From JASJHI01 sp965371355 (GTDB lineage Bacteria > Actinomycetota > Acidimicrobiia > Acidimicrobiales > Ilumatobacteraceae), in assembly GCA_965371355.1 (NCBI GenBank), contig CBDUYD010000013.1, positions 1-30,901 on the forward strand: a stretch of DNA of 30,901 nucleotides. The letters are read 5' to 3'. The notes below the pieces were generated by a model. That model was not told where the DNA came from. It was given only the letters and a program-made list of their open reading frames with translations, and ran no database searches. Positions 21,561 to 28,073 of the stretch are shown piece after piece; within the stretch, counting starts at the first letter, position 1, and every line of letters starts with the position of its first letter. Made by a program: the position numbers and the translations under genes.

Positions 21561-22244
21561 CTATTCGTCGATCAGCGGTCCGAAGGCCAGCGACCCGCCG
21601 ACACCGAAGGCGACGGCGAAGACGGTGAGCAGGCCCACCCAGGGCCAGCCATCCGACACCACCGCGCCTGCCGTGCCGAGAGCCGCTTCGACCGCTCGTG
21701 TTGCACCGATCAGGACGGGCGCCACCGCAGGAAGCGTGAGCAGCGGGAGCAACGTCTCGCGACCCCTGATGCCTGCGGCAAGGCCTCCGTACAGGGTACC
21801 GACCGATGCGAGTCCACATGTGGCGGCCAGCAAGGTCGCGACGAGCAACACGAGGCCGTCGAGCGGAACGCTCTGGCCGTAGAGCACGATCGCCGCGCCG
21901 AGCAGGATCACCTCGAGCACGAGCAGCTGGACGCCGAGTGAGATCGCCTTGCCGAGGAAGATCGCTCGCGCGTCGACCCCGGCCACGCGCATCGCGTCGA
22001 GCGCGCCATCGTCGGTCTCGATCGAGAACGAGCGCTGCACGAGCACCAGCAGGCTGAACATCGTCGCCAGCCAGACGAGGCCGGGAGCCACCCGCTCGAG
22101 CACGGCATCGGAATCGAGTGCGAACGCGAAGATCACCATGGTCACGCCCGCGAACGGCAGCACCTGATCGGTGATGACCCTGCTGCGTCGCTCGATCCGG
22201 AGGTCCTTGGCCGCGATCAGTCGGGCGATCCTCCAGACGTTCAT
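21561..22244 (-). CDS. ccmB: ABC transporter permease CcmB
   Basis: A polytopic protein of 227 residues (228 if the preceding GTG at 22247 is used) with about six transmembrane helices. It starts MNVWRIARLIAAKDLRIERRSR, the typical CcmB N-terminus, and has the FSLLVLVQRSFSIETDDGALDAM cytoplasmic segment that contacts the ATPase. With CcmA it forms the exporter-like complex that uses ATP to release holo-CcmE. It lies 27 nt after ccmA; short GATCACGATGC repeats occupy this junction. Confidence 0.93.
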   Translation of the reverse strand: MNVWRIARLIAAKDLRIERRSRVITDQVLPFAGVTMVIFAFALDSDAVLERVAPGLVWLATMFSLLVLVQRSFSIETDDGALDAMRVAGVDARAIFLGKAISLGVQLLVLEVILLGAAIVLYGQSVPLDGLVLLVATLLAATCGLASVGTLYGGLAAGIRGRETLLPLLTLPAVAPVLIGATRAVEAALGTAGAVVSDGWPWVGLLTVFAVAFGVGGSLAFGPLIDE

Positions 22245-22271
22245 CACAATGCCCCGATCACGATGCCGCGA

Positions 22272-22994
22272 TCACGATGCGGGGCGGATCTGTCCGGCCA
22301 CGACCTCGACGACGCGCGTCGCCAGCAACGTCGCCCGTTCGAGTTCGTGACTGGCCACGAGGACGGTGGCACCCGACGCGGCCGCCTGCCGGAGGATGTG
22401 GTCGAGTTCGTCGCGGCTTGCCGCGTCGAGGCCGGCATGCGGCTCGTCGAGGAGCCACAGCCGGGCGCGACGGGCGACGAGGCACGCGAGTGCGGTGCGG
22501 CGCTTCTGCCCTGCCGAGAGCTTGCGGACGGGAACATCGACGAGCCGATCGCCGACGCCGAGCCGCTCGATCGCCGAGTCGATCTCGGCGTCGGTCGCGT
22601 GCGCAGTCGATCCCCAGAACCGCACGTTGTCGTGCACGGTCAGGTCCGGGTACAAACCGTTCTGGTGCCCGAGGAGCCCGACGTGGCGCCGTACCTCGTC
22701 GCGGTCCTCGGTGAGATCGAAGCCGAGGACGGAGGCCTCTCCTCTAACGATGGGGACGAGCCCGGCACACGTTCTCAAGAGGGTCGTCTTGCCCGCGCCG
22801 TTCGGCCCCTGGAGCAGCAGGATCTCGCCGGCTTCGACGTCGAGCGTGGCACCGGCGAGCGCCGGGAATCCCCCGAGCACGGCGACGACCTCGCGGAAGC
22901 TCACCACCACGTCAGCGGGCAGGGCATCGGAAGGCAGGTCCTCGGGAGGCAAGGCATCGGAGCGAGAGCCATCGGGGTGCGATTCGGGGTCCAT
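22272..22994 (-). CDS. ccmA: Haem exporter ATP-binding protein CcmA
   Basis: A 240-residue ABC ATPase. Walker A is GPNGAGKTT (63-71), the signature LSAGQKRR (159-166), Walker B LWLLDEPHAGLD (179-190) and the H-loop SHE (H216). The first 30 residues are an acidic, low-complexity extension containing repeated DALP. CcmA drives release of haem-CcmE from CcmC. The ATG at 22994 is favoured because TAGCGT lies 11 nt upstream; an in-frame ATG at 23036 would add 14 residues but overlaps this hexamer. First gene of the ccm operon. Confidence 0.93.
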   Translation of the reverse strand: MDPESHPDGSRSDALPPEDLPSDALPADVVVSFREVVAVLGGFPALAGATLDVEAGEILLLQGPNGAGKTTLLRTCAGLVPIVRGEASVLGFDLTEDRDEVRRHVGLLGHQNGLYPDLTVHDNVRFWGSTAHATDAEIDSAIERLGVGDRLVDVPVRKLSAGQKRRTALACLVARRARLWLLDEPHAGLDAASRDELDHILRQAAASGATVLVASHELERATLLATRVVEVVAGQIRPAS

Positions 22995-23005
22995 CAACTC
23001 GGGCA

Positions 23006-23011
23006 ACGCTA
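23006..23011 (-). promoter_or_regulatory. Candidate -10 box of the ccm operon
   Basis: TAGCGT on the minus strand is 11 nt before the ccmA ATG. The same hexamer precedes the divergent sortase gene 60 bp away, so the two promoters are back to back in an 89-bp gap. Confidence 0.4.
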
Positions 23012-23070
23012 CGGCACTAAACACTCCGACAACCATGTCGACACGACGCCTGCCGCGCTCGGAGGGCTTG

Positions 23071-23076
23071 TAGCGT
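23071..23076 (+). promoter_or_regulatory. Candidate -10 box of the sortase gene
   Basis: TAGCGT is exactly 7 nt before the GTG at 23084, supporting that start over the GTG at 23075, which overlaps the hexamer. Confidence 0.45.
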
Positions 23077-23083
23077 GCTGATC

Positions 23084-24514
23084 GTGGCGGAACTCGACCA
23101 GATCGGCGCTCCCGCGTCCGAAGAGAACCCATCCGAGGAGCCTCGGGCGTACGCGCTTGCACCCGACTCCGTCGATGCCGCCGCGGTGCGAGCTCCGTAC
23201 GAGGCGACCACCTCCGACGACAGCGAGGGCACGGCGGCCGCAGCTCTCGACGAGGTCGCCACGCTGGACGACACCGAGCCCGGATCGGCACCGGTTCGAA
23301 CGAGTCGTTGGGACCGCCCGCCCCCTCCCAAGGACTGGCGCTGGTGGGTCGGGGGCGTCGGAAAGGTGATGATCGCGACGGGCCTGTTGCTGCTCGGGTT
23401 CGTGGCGTACCAACTCTGGGGAACCGGCATCGAGACCGCACGGGCGCAGTCCGCTCTCGAGAACGATTTCGAAGAACTCCTCGCCATCGCCCCCGAGATC
23501 GATTCGAGTGGAATCGATTCGGGTGATGCCGGCACCGACGGTTCGGACACGGATGCCGCGTCGACAGGGGGCGCGCTCGCCGATCCCGGTGACCCCGCGG
23601 CGGGCGACCCCGCCGTCGATGGCTGGATCCCGTTGCCGATCGAGAGCCAGAACATTCCCGAGGTCGAGGGCGGCGACGCGCTCTTCCAGCTCGAGATCCC
23701 CTCGATCGGCGTCGAAAACATCGTCGTCGCCGGAGTGCGGACATCCGACCTGAAAAAGGGTCCCGGCCACTTCCCCGAGACCCCGATCCCCGGCCAGCTC
23801 GGCAACGCCGCGATCGCCGGTCACCGCACGACGTACGGGCAACCGTTCCACAACGTCGACAAGCTGTCGCCCGGCGACGAGATCATCGTCACCACACTCA
23901 CCGGTCGCTACGTGTACAACGTCACCGGCACGCAGATCGTCTCGCCGAGCGACTACCAGGTGGTCACCACGGTCGACCCCACGATCGCCAACCTCACCCT
24001 CACGTCGTGCCACCCCAAGTGGACCGCCAGCCAGCGGATCATCATCTCGAGCGAACTCGACGTCGAGCAATCCGATCTGGTCGGTGAACCCGTTCTGAAC
24101 TACGGCCGGAGCCCGTCCGGCACCTCGGCCGCCGGCGACGTTCCGGATGAAGAACTGGAAGCGGCGACAGACTCCACACCTGCGATCTCCGACGCCAGCG
24201 AGGGCGTGAGCAGCAACCTGCTCGACACGTCGACCGTCGACCAACAGCTCGTCGGCGTCGCCGCGCTCAACAGCGGTGCCGTCAACGCCGACATCGCGGA
24301 CGCGTTCGCCGAAGGCTGGTTCAGCGATTCCGAGGCCTGGTGGGACATCGCCATGTGGGTATCGATCCTGGCGCTCATCTGGTTGCTCTGCTATGCGCTC
24401 TGCAGGCGATACCGGCGGTACTGGGTGGGAATCGTCGCCGGTGTGGTGCCGTTCGTCATCGCCCTCTTCTTCTTCTACCAGAACGTCAACCGGCTGCTGC
24501 CGCCCAACCTCTGA
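23084..24514 (+). CDS. Sortase, class E-like, with C-terminal membrane region
   Basis: A 476-residue transpeptidase. A long disordered acidic N-terminus (1-80) is followed by a membrane anchor (about 91-113), a low-complexity D/G-rich linker (140-180) and the sortase barrel (about 195-325). Catalytic residues are H247 (AGHRTTYGQPF), C309 (TLTSCHPK) and R318 (SQRIII). Class E sortases anchor pilin or surface proteins in Actinobacteria. Unusually, 150 residues follow the barrel and include two probable transmembrane helices near the C-terminus, so both ends are membrane-anchored. No sortase substrate with an LPxTG-like tail is seen here. Divergent from the ccm operon. Confidence 0.9.
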   Translation: MAELDQIGAPASEENPSEEPRAYALAPDSVDAAAVRAPYEATTSDDSEGTAAAALDEVATLDDTEPGSAPVRTSRWDRPPPPKDWRWWVGGVGKVMIATGLLLLGFVAYQLWGTGIETARAQSALENDFEELLAIAPEIDSSGIDSGDAGTDGSDTDAASTGGALADPGDPAAGDPAVDGWIPLPIESQNIPEVEGGDALFQLEIPSIGVENIVVAGVRTSDLKKGPGHFPETPIPGQLGNAAIAGHRTTYGQPFHNVDKLSPGDEIIVTTLTGRYVYNVTGTQIVSPSDYQVVTTVDPTIANLTLTSCHPKWTASQRIIISSELDVEQSDLVGEPVLNYGRSPSGTSAAGDVPDEELEAATDSTPAISDASEGVSSNLLDTSTVDQQLVGVAALNSGAVNADIADAFAEGWFSDSEAWWDIAMWVSILALIWLLCYALCRRYRRYWVGIVAGVVPFVIALFFFYQNVNRLLPPNL

Positions 24515-24545
24515 TCCCACCGATCCGACCTCGCCCTGCGAGGAG

Positions 24546-25295
24546 TTACGCGCCGCCGAACCGGGCACGGCGTTTGTCGAAGAACGCGCGGCGGCCCTCG
24601 TCGGCGTCGTCGCTGGCCCAAGCAACTCGACGGGCCTCCTCGACGAGATCATCGACCGGCGGATCGACGACCATCCGCTCGAGCGCCAGCTTGTGGCCGC
24701 TGATCGTCAGCGGCGCGAGGGCGGAGATCTCCATTGCCCAGTCGAGCGCGTCGACCCGTGTTCCCAGCCGCTGGACCCCTCCGAGTGCGTGCAACCGCTC
24801 GCCGGTGTACGTCTCGGCGGCGACCAGCATCGCCCGTGCCACCGGAGCGGTGAACTCGCTCGCCAGACGGCGAACGGTCCAGTGGTCGACAACCAGGCCG
24901 AGGCGAGCGGCCGGGATGCCGATCACGCTCTCGGGTGTCGCCATCCGCAGGTCGGCCGCGATCGCCAACTGTGCTCCCGCACCGAGCGCCGGCCCTTCGA
25001 TCGCTGCGATGACCGGTACCCGGAGCTCACCGAAACCTCGCAACACGGCACCGAGGTCGGTCGCGAACCGCGCCCCCTCGACACCGGAGAGATCGGCACC
25101 CGCGCTGAAGGCCGGGGGCGCACCCGACAGCACGACGACCCGCACGTCGCCTGCACCGTCGGGGCCCCCGGCGGCGATCAGCCGCTGTGCGTCCAGAAGC
25201 TCGAGGATCGTGGCGTGGTCGACGGCGTTTCGACGCTCCGGCCGGTCGAGGGTGATCAGCACCACCCGCTCGCCCCACTCGATGTGCACGGTCAT
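24546..25295 (-). CDS. echA6: EchA6-like enoyl-CoA hydratase homologue, probably non-catalytic
   Basis: A 249-residue crotonase-fold protein. The oxyanion-hole loop FSAGADLSG (63-71) is intact. The two catalytic glutamates of enoyl-CoA hydratase are replaced: GAGAQLAIAADL gives Q109 and GIPAARLGL gives A129. The Q and the run DLRMA...GLVVDHWTVRRL resemble M. tuberculosis EchA6 (GLQLAMQCDLRV...GLALDNWSIRRL). EchA6 binds long-chain acyl-CoA without hydratase activity and feeds mycolate synthesis. This organism need not make mycolates, so the ligand here is open. Start ATG at 25295 chosen because MTVHIEWGERVV fits the fold; an upstream in-frame start at 25328 adds 11 residues. Faces the sortase gene with a 31-bp gap. 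Confidence 0.87.
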   Translation of the reverse strand: MTVHIEWGERVVLITLDRPERRNAVDHATILELLDAQRLIAAGGPDGAGDVRVVVLSGAPPAFSAGADLSGVEGARFATDLGAVLRGFGELRVPVIAAIEGPALGAGAQLAIAADLRMATPESVIGIPAARLGLVVDHWTVRRLASEFTAPVARAMLVAAETYTGERLHALGGVQRLGTRVDALDWAMEISALAPLTISGHKLALERMVVDPPVDDLVEEARRVAWASDDADEGRRAFFDKRRARFGGA

Positions 25296-25378
25296 CGTGT
25301 ACCACCGGCTCCGGTGGCGACAGTGCAACCGACACGGGGATCACCGTCCCGCTCGATCCGGAACGTCGGCTCGACTCG

Positions 25379-25384
25379 TAGCAT
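25379..25384 (+). promoter_or_regulatory. Candidate -10 box of the small membrane protein gene
   Basis: TAGCAT is 12 nt before the ATG at 25397, implying a leader of about 5 nt. No -35 box or ribosome binding site is seen. Confidence 0.35.
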
Positions 25385-25396
25385 GGGGTTGACCCT

Positions 25397-25696
25397 ATGT
25401 CGAGTGTTCCGACCGACGACGACCGTCCCCCCGCAACCGATCCGACCTCCGATCCCGTGCGGATCCGCCGTTCGAAGATCGCCCGGTGGACCCTGCTCGC
25501 CAACCGCGTCGGCTACCTGTTCGTCGCGTTGGCGATCGTGCTCTTCTTCATCGCCTTCGCGTTCACGTTCTCGCCGGTGATGGCGTCGCTCGTGATCATC
25601 TCGCTGATCATCGGCTGCGCGCTGCTCGCCCCGTCGATCATCCTCGGCTACGCCGTGAAGGCCGCCGAACGCGACGACATCGAACACGGATTCTGA
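25397..25696 (+). CDS. Small membrane protein, unknown function
   Basis: I do not recognise this 99-residue protein. Residues 1-30 are polar and proline/aspartate-rich, ending in basic RIRRSKIARW. Two hydrophobic segments (about 38-58 and 62-86) form a helical hairpin, with a charged KAAERDDIEHGF tail, so both ends probably face the cytoplasm. Codon use is like its neighbours. It precedes a TetR regulator by 64 nt and is divergent from the EchA6-like gene by 101 nt. Confidence 0.8.
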   Translation: MSSVPTDDDRPPATDPTSDPVRIRRSKIARWTLLANRVGYLFVALAIVLFFIAFAFTFSPVMASLVIISLIIGCALLAPSIILGYAVKAAERDDIEHGF

Positions 25697-25742
25697 GCTG
25701 GACTCGGTTCGCCCGGGAACTCCCACCTCGGCCGACGCCGTG

Positions 25743-25758
25743 GTTACCATGGGGTAAC
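25743..25758. promoter_or_regulatory. Candidate TetR operator, 16-bp inverted repeat
   Basis: GTTACC-ATGG-GGTAAC has perfect 6-bp arms and lies 2 bp before the start codon of the TetR gene at 25761. It contains the candidate -10 hexamer TACCAT, so bound protein would block transcription. Confidence 0.65.
25745..25750 (+). promoter_or_regulatory. Candidate -10 box of the second TetR gene
   Basis: TACCAT is embedded in the inverted repeat, 10 nt before the ATG. Its overlap with the operator suggests autoregulation of a nearly leaderless transcript. Confidence 0.4.
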
Positions 25759-25760
25759 TC

Positions 25761-26354
25761 ATGTCGCCCCGCCTCTCCGCTCCCGCCCGACGGGAACAGA
25801 TTCTCGACGTCGCCCTCGTCGTGTTCGCCCGCTCCGGCTTCCACGGTTCGTCGATGAACGACGTCGCCGAAGCGGCCGGCGTCACCAAGCCTGTGCTGTA
25901 CCAGCACTTCGACTCCAAGCGCGACCTGTACTCGGCGCTACTCGACGAGGTCGGCGCGAGGTTGCTCAACTCGATCTCGAAGGCGGCGGCGGATGCGACC
26001 GACGGGAAGTCCCGCACCGAACTCGGCTATCGCGCGTACTTTCGCTGGGTCGCCGAGGATCACGACTCCTTCCGGTTGCTCTTCGGCACCGGTTCCCGCC
26101 GCGACGACGAGTTCACGCTCGCCGTCCGCGAGATCACCGAACAGGCGGCGCTCGCCGTCGCCCCACTGATCGACGTCGACATCGACGAGGACCATCGTCA
26201 GACGCTCGCCCACGCGCTTGTCGGTCTCGCCGAGGGCGCGAGTCGACGTCTCGTCGAACTCGGCGACGACTTCGATCCCGACATCATCGCCGCCGAGGTG
26301 TCGTCGCTCGCGTGGGCCGGCCTGCGGGCGGTCGAACCGATCGACGAGCACTGA
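25761..26354 (+). CDS. TetR/AcrR-family transcriptional regulator
   Basis: A 197-residue regulator. The N-terminal helix-turn-helix (about 11-57) contains ARREQILDVALVVFARSGFHG and SSMNDVAEAAGVTKPVLYQHF, with DSKRDLY after it. The C-terminal domain is all-helical and its ligand is unknown. An inverted repeat overlaps its promoter and may be its operator. The carotenoid oxygenase gene lies 206 bp downstream on the same strand, and the small membrane gene 64 bp upstream; either could be a target (inference). Confidence 0.92.
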   Translation: MSPRLSAPARREQILDVALVVFARSGFHGSSMNDVAEAAGVTKPVLYQHFDSKRDLYSALLDEVGARLLNSISKAAADATDGKSRTELGYRAYFRWVAEDHDSFRLLFGTGSRRDDEFTLAVREITEQAALAVAPLIDVDIDEDHRQTLAHALVGLAEGASRRLVELGDDFDPDIIAAEVSSLAWAGLRAVEPIDEH

Positions 26355-26503
26355 CCGTCAACGAACGCTGCGGCTCGACGAACACCGACCGCTCGACCGG
26401 TCCGTCGGACGTGACCGATGACCCATTCATATCCGTTGACGTCGACCCGGAACTGGTGATTGGGTTGCGCGGGCTGCTCACGACGGGCAGCGCCGAATCG
26501 AAC

Positions 26504-26520
26504 GCGACCGAGCCGGTCGC
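26504..26520. promoter_or_regulatory. Inverted repeat upstream of the carotenoid oxygenase gene
   Basis: GCGACC-N5-GGTCGC has perfect 6-bp arms and lies 40 bp before the oxygenase ATG, in an otherwise featureless 206-bp gap. It could be an operator, but GC-rich DNA gives such repeats by chance, and it does not resemble the GTTACC repeat of the TetR gene. Confidence 0.35.
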
Positions 26521-26560
26521 GCGAGCCGGACGTACGAGCCGGAGTCAAGAGGGGGATCCC

Positions 26561-27913
26561 ATGGCCGACACAGCTGTTCCGAGCATCGACACTCCTGAGC
26601 GCCGTGCGAACGAGAACCGGTACCTTGCGGGTGGCTTCGCACCGGTCGAGCACGAGTTGACCGTGCACGACCTGTCCGTGTCCGGTCAGATTCCCGCCGA
26701 ACTCGAGGGTCGCTGGTTGCGAAACGGGCCGAATCCGATCGACGGCGCGGACGCCACGACCCACCACTGGTTCCTCGGCACCGGAATGGTCCACGGGGTG
26801 CGACTGCGCGACGGCCGAGCGGAGTGGTACCGGAATCGCTTCGTCGATCGCGGCGATTTCGGGCCCAACACGAGCGTCGGCGGCTTCGCCGGTACGACGT
26901 GGGCGCTCGTCGAGGGCGGAGGGCTTCCGGTCGAGCTCGACTACGAACTCGCGCCGCTCGGCCCCAACGGTTTCTCCGACACGCTGACCGGCCCGTTCAC
27001 CGCCCACCCGAAGTTCGATCCCGCGACGGGCGAGCTCCATGCGATGGCGTACCACTGGCCCGACCTCATCGACCGGATCCACTACGTGGTCATCGGTGGC
27101 GACGGGCGCGTCAGCGGGACGACCGAGATCCCCGTCGCGGACATGCCGATGATCCACGACATGTCACTCACCCGCAAGTACGCGATCGTCTACGACCTGC
27201 CTGTCACGGTCAACCTCGACGTGATGGCTCAGGGCTATCAGCTCCCGTTCGCGTGGGCGCCCGATCGGGCGGCGCACGTCGGTCTCCTCCCCCGCTCGGG
27301 CACCGCCAGCGACATCGTGTGGTGCGAGGTCGATCCGTGCTACGTGTTCCACCCGCTCAATGCCTATGACACCGACGACGGCAAGGTCGTCGTCGATCTC
27401 TGCCGCTACGACACCATGTTCGACAACGACATGAACGGGCCCTTCGGCGACTCGATGCCCACCCTCGACCGCTGGGTGATCGATCCGGCGACGCGACACG
27501 TACACGAGACGCGCATCGACGACCGCCCACACGAGTTCCCGCGTCACAACCCGCGCGTCGCCCTCGAACAGCACCGGTTCGGATACACGGCCGAAATCAT
27601 GGCCGACCAGCCCAATCTGCACCGCGACATCCTCAAGATCGACGTCGAGTCTGGTGTGGTCGAGCCGCACGGCTTCGGCTTCGGTCGAGGAGGCGCCGAA
27701 CCGATCATCGTGCCCAAGGAGGGACGAGACGAGGAGGACGCTGTCTGGATCCTCACCGTCGTGTACGACGCCACCAACGATACGAGCGAACTCTGCATCC
27801 TCGACGCGGAGGACATGGCCGGCCCGGAGATCGCCCGTATCCGACTGCCCCAGCGGGTGCCGTTCGGGTTCCACGGCAACTGGGTGCCCGACAGCTCGGT
27901 CGCTCCGAACTGA
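26561..27913 (+). CDS. Carotenoid cleavage oxygenase family protein
   Basis: A 450-residue seven-bladed propeller enzyme. All four iron-binding histidines are present: H149 (TAHPKFD), H199 (MIHDMSLT), H264 (VFHPLNAYD) and H438 (FHGNWVP). The N-terminal ELEGRWLRNGPNP and HWFLGTGMVHGVRL segments are also typical. The family cleaves double bonds of carotenoids, apocarotenoids, stilbenes or lignin-derived phenylpropenoids with O2; the substrate cannot be told from sequence. Start is ATG at 26561, with AGGGGG 6 nt upstream; codons before it lie in frame but have no family match. No carotenoid synthesis gene is nearby. A 9-bp-stem hairpin follows the gene. Confidence 0.94.
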   Translation: MADTAVPSIDTPERRANENRYLAGGFAPVEHELTVHDLSVSGQIPAELEGRWLRNGPNPIDGADATTHHWFLGTGMVHGVRLRDGRAEWYRNRFVDRGDFGPNTSVGGFAGTTWALVEGGGLPVELDYELAPLGPNGFSDTLTGPFTAHPKFDPATGELHAMAYHWPDLIDRIHYVVIGGDGRVSGTTEIPVADMPMIHDMSLTRKYAIVYDLPVTVNLDVMAQGYQLPFAWAPDRAAHVGLLPRSGTASDIVWCEVDPCYVFHPLNAYDTDDGKVVVDLCRYDTMFDNDMNGPFGDSMPTLDRWVIDPATRHVHETRIDDRPHEFPRHNPRVALEQHRFGYTAEIMADQPNLHRDILKIDVESGVVEPHGFGFGRGGAEPIIVPKEGRDEEDAVWILTVVYDATNDTSELCILDAEDMAGPEIARIRLPQRVPFGFHGNWVPDSSVAPN

Positions 27914-27938
27914 CTGCGGCGCCGAACCGCGCCACTGC

Positions 27939-27960
27939 GCGGTGCCGTCAGCGGCACCGC
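27939..27960. terminator. Hairpin downstream of the carotenoid oxygenase gene
   Basis: GCGGTGCCG-TCAG-CGGCACCGC is a perfect 9-bp stem with a 4-nt loop, 25 nt after the stop codon, in the convergent gap before lhr. No T-tract follows; it may terminate both genes. Confidence 0.55.
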
Positions 27961-27987
27961 ACGCGCCGACCGCATCGCCACCGGCCG

Positions 27988-28073
27988 GTCACTCGCGGTA
28001 CGTCACTCGCGGTAGGTCAGCCCGCGGTACGTCACTCGCGGTACGTCACTCGCGGTAGGTCAGCCCGCGGTAG
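27988..28073. repeat. Duplicated 43-bp tandem repeat over the lhr 3' end
   Basis: Two 43-bp copies, 27988-28030 and 28031-28073, differ only at the last base. Each is built of three short units of 14, 14 and 15 bp: GTCACTCGCGGTAC, GTCACTCGCGGTAG and GTCAGCCCGCGGTA(C/G). The second copy encodes the last residues of the Lhr-like protein (YRGLTYRE and stop). The first copy is the same DNA repeated beyond the stop codon. It looks like local tandem duplication; its size gives no hint of a mobile element. Confidence 0.9.

Noticed and set aside
22250..22280. Short direct repeats of GATCACGATGC between ccmA and ccmB
   Set aside because: Two short copies in an intercistronic gap, with no symmetry or position that suggests a function.
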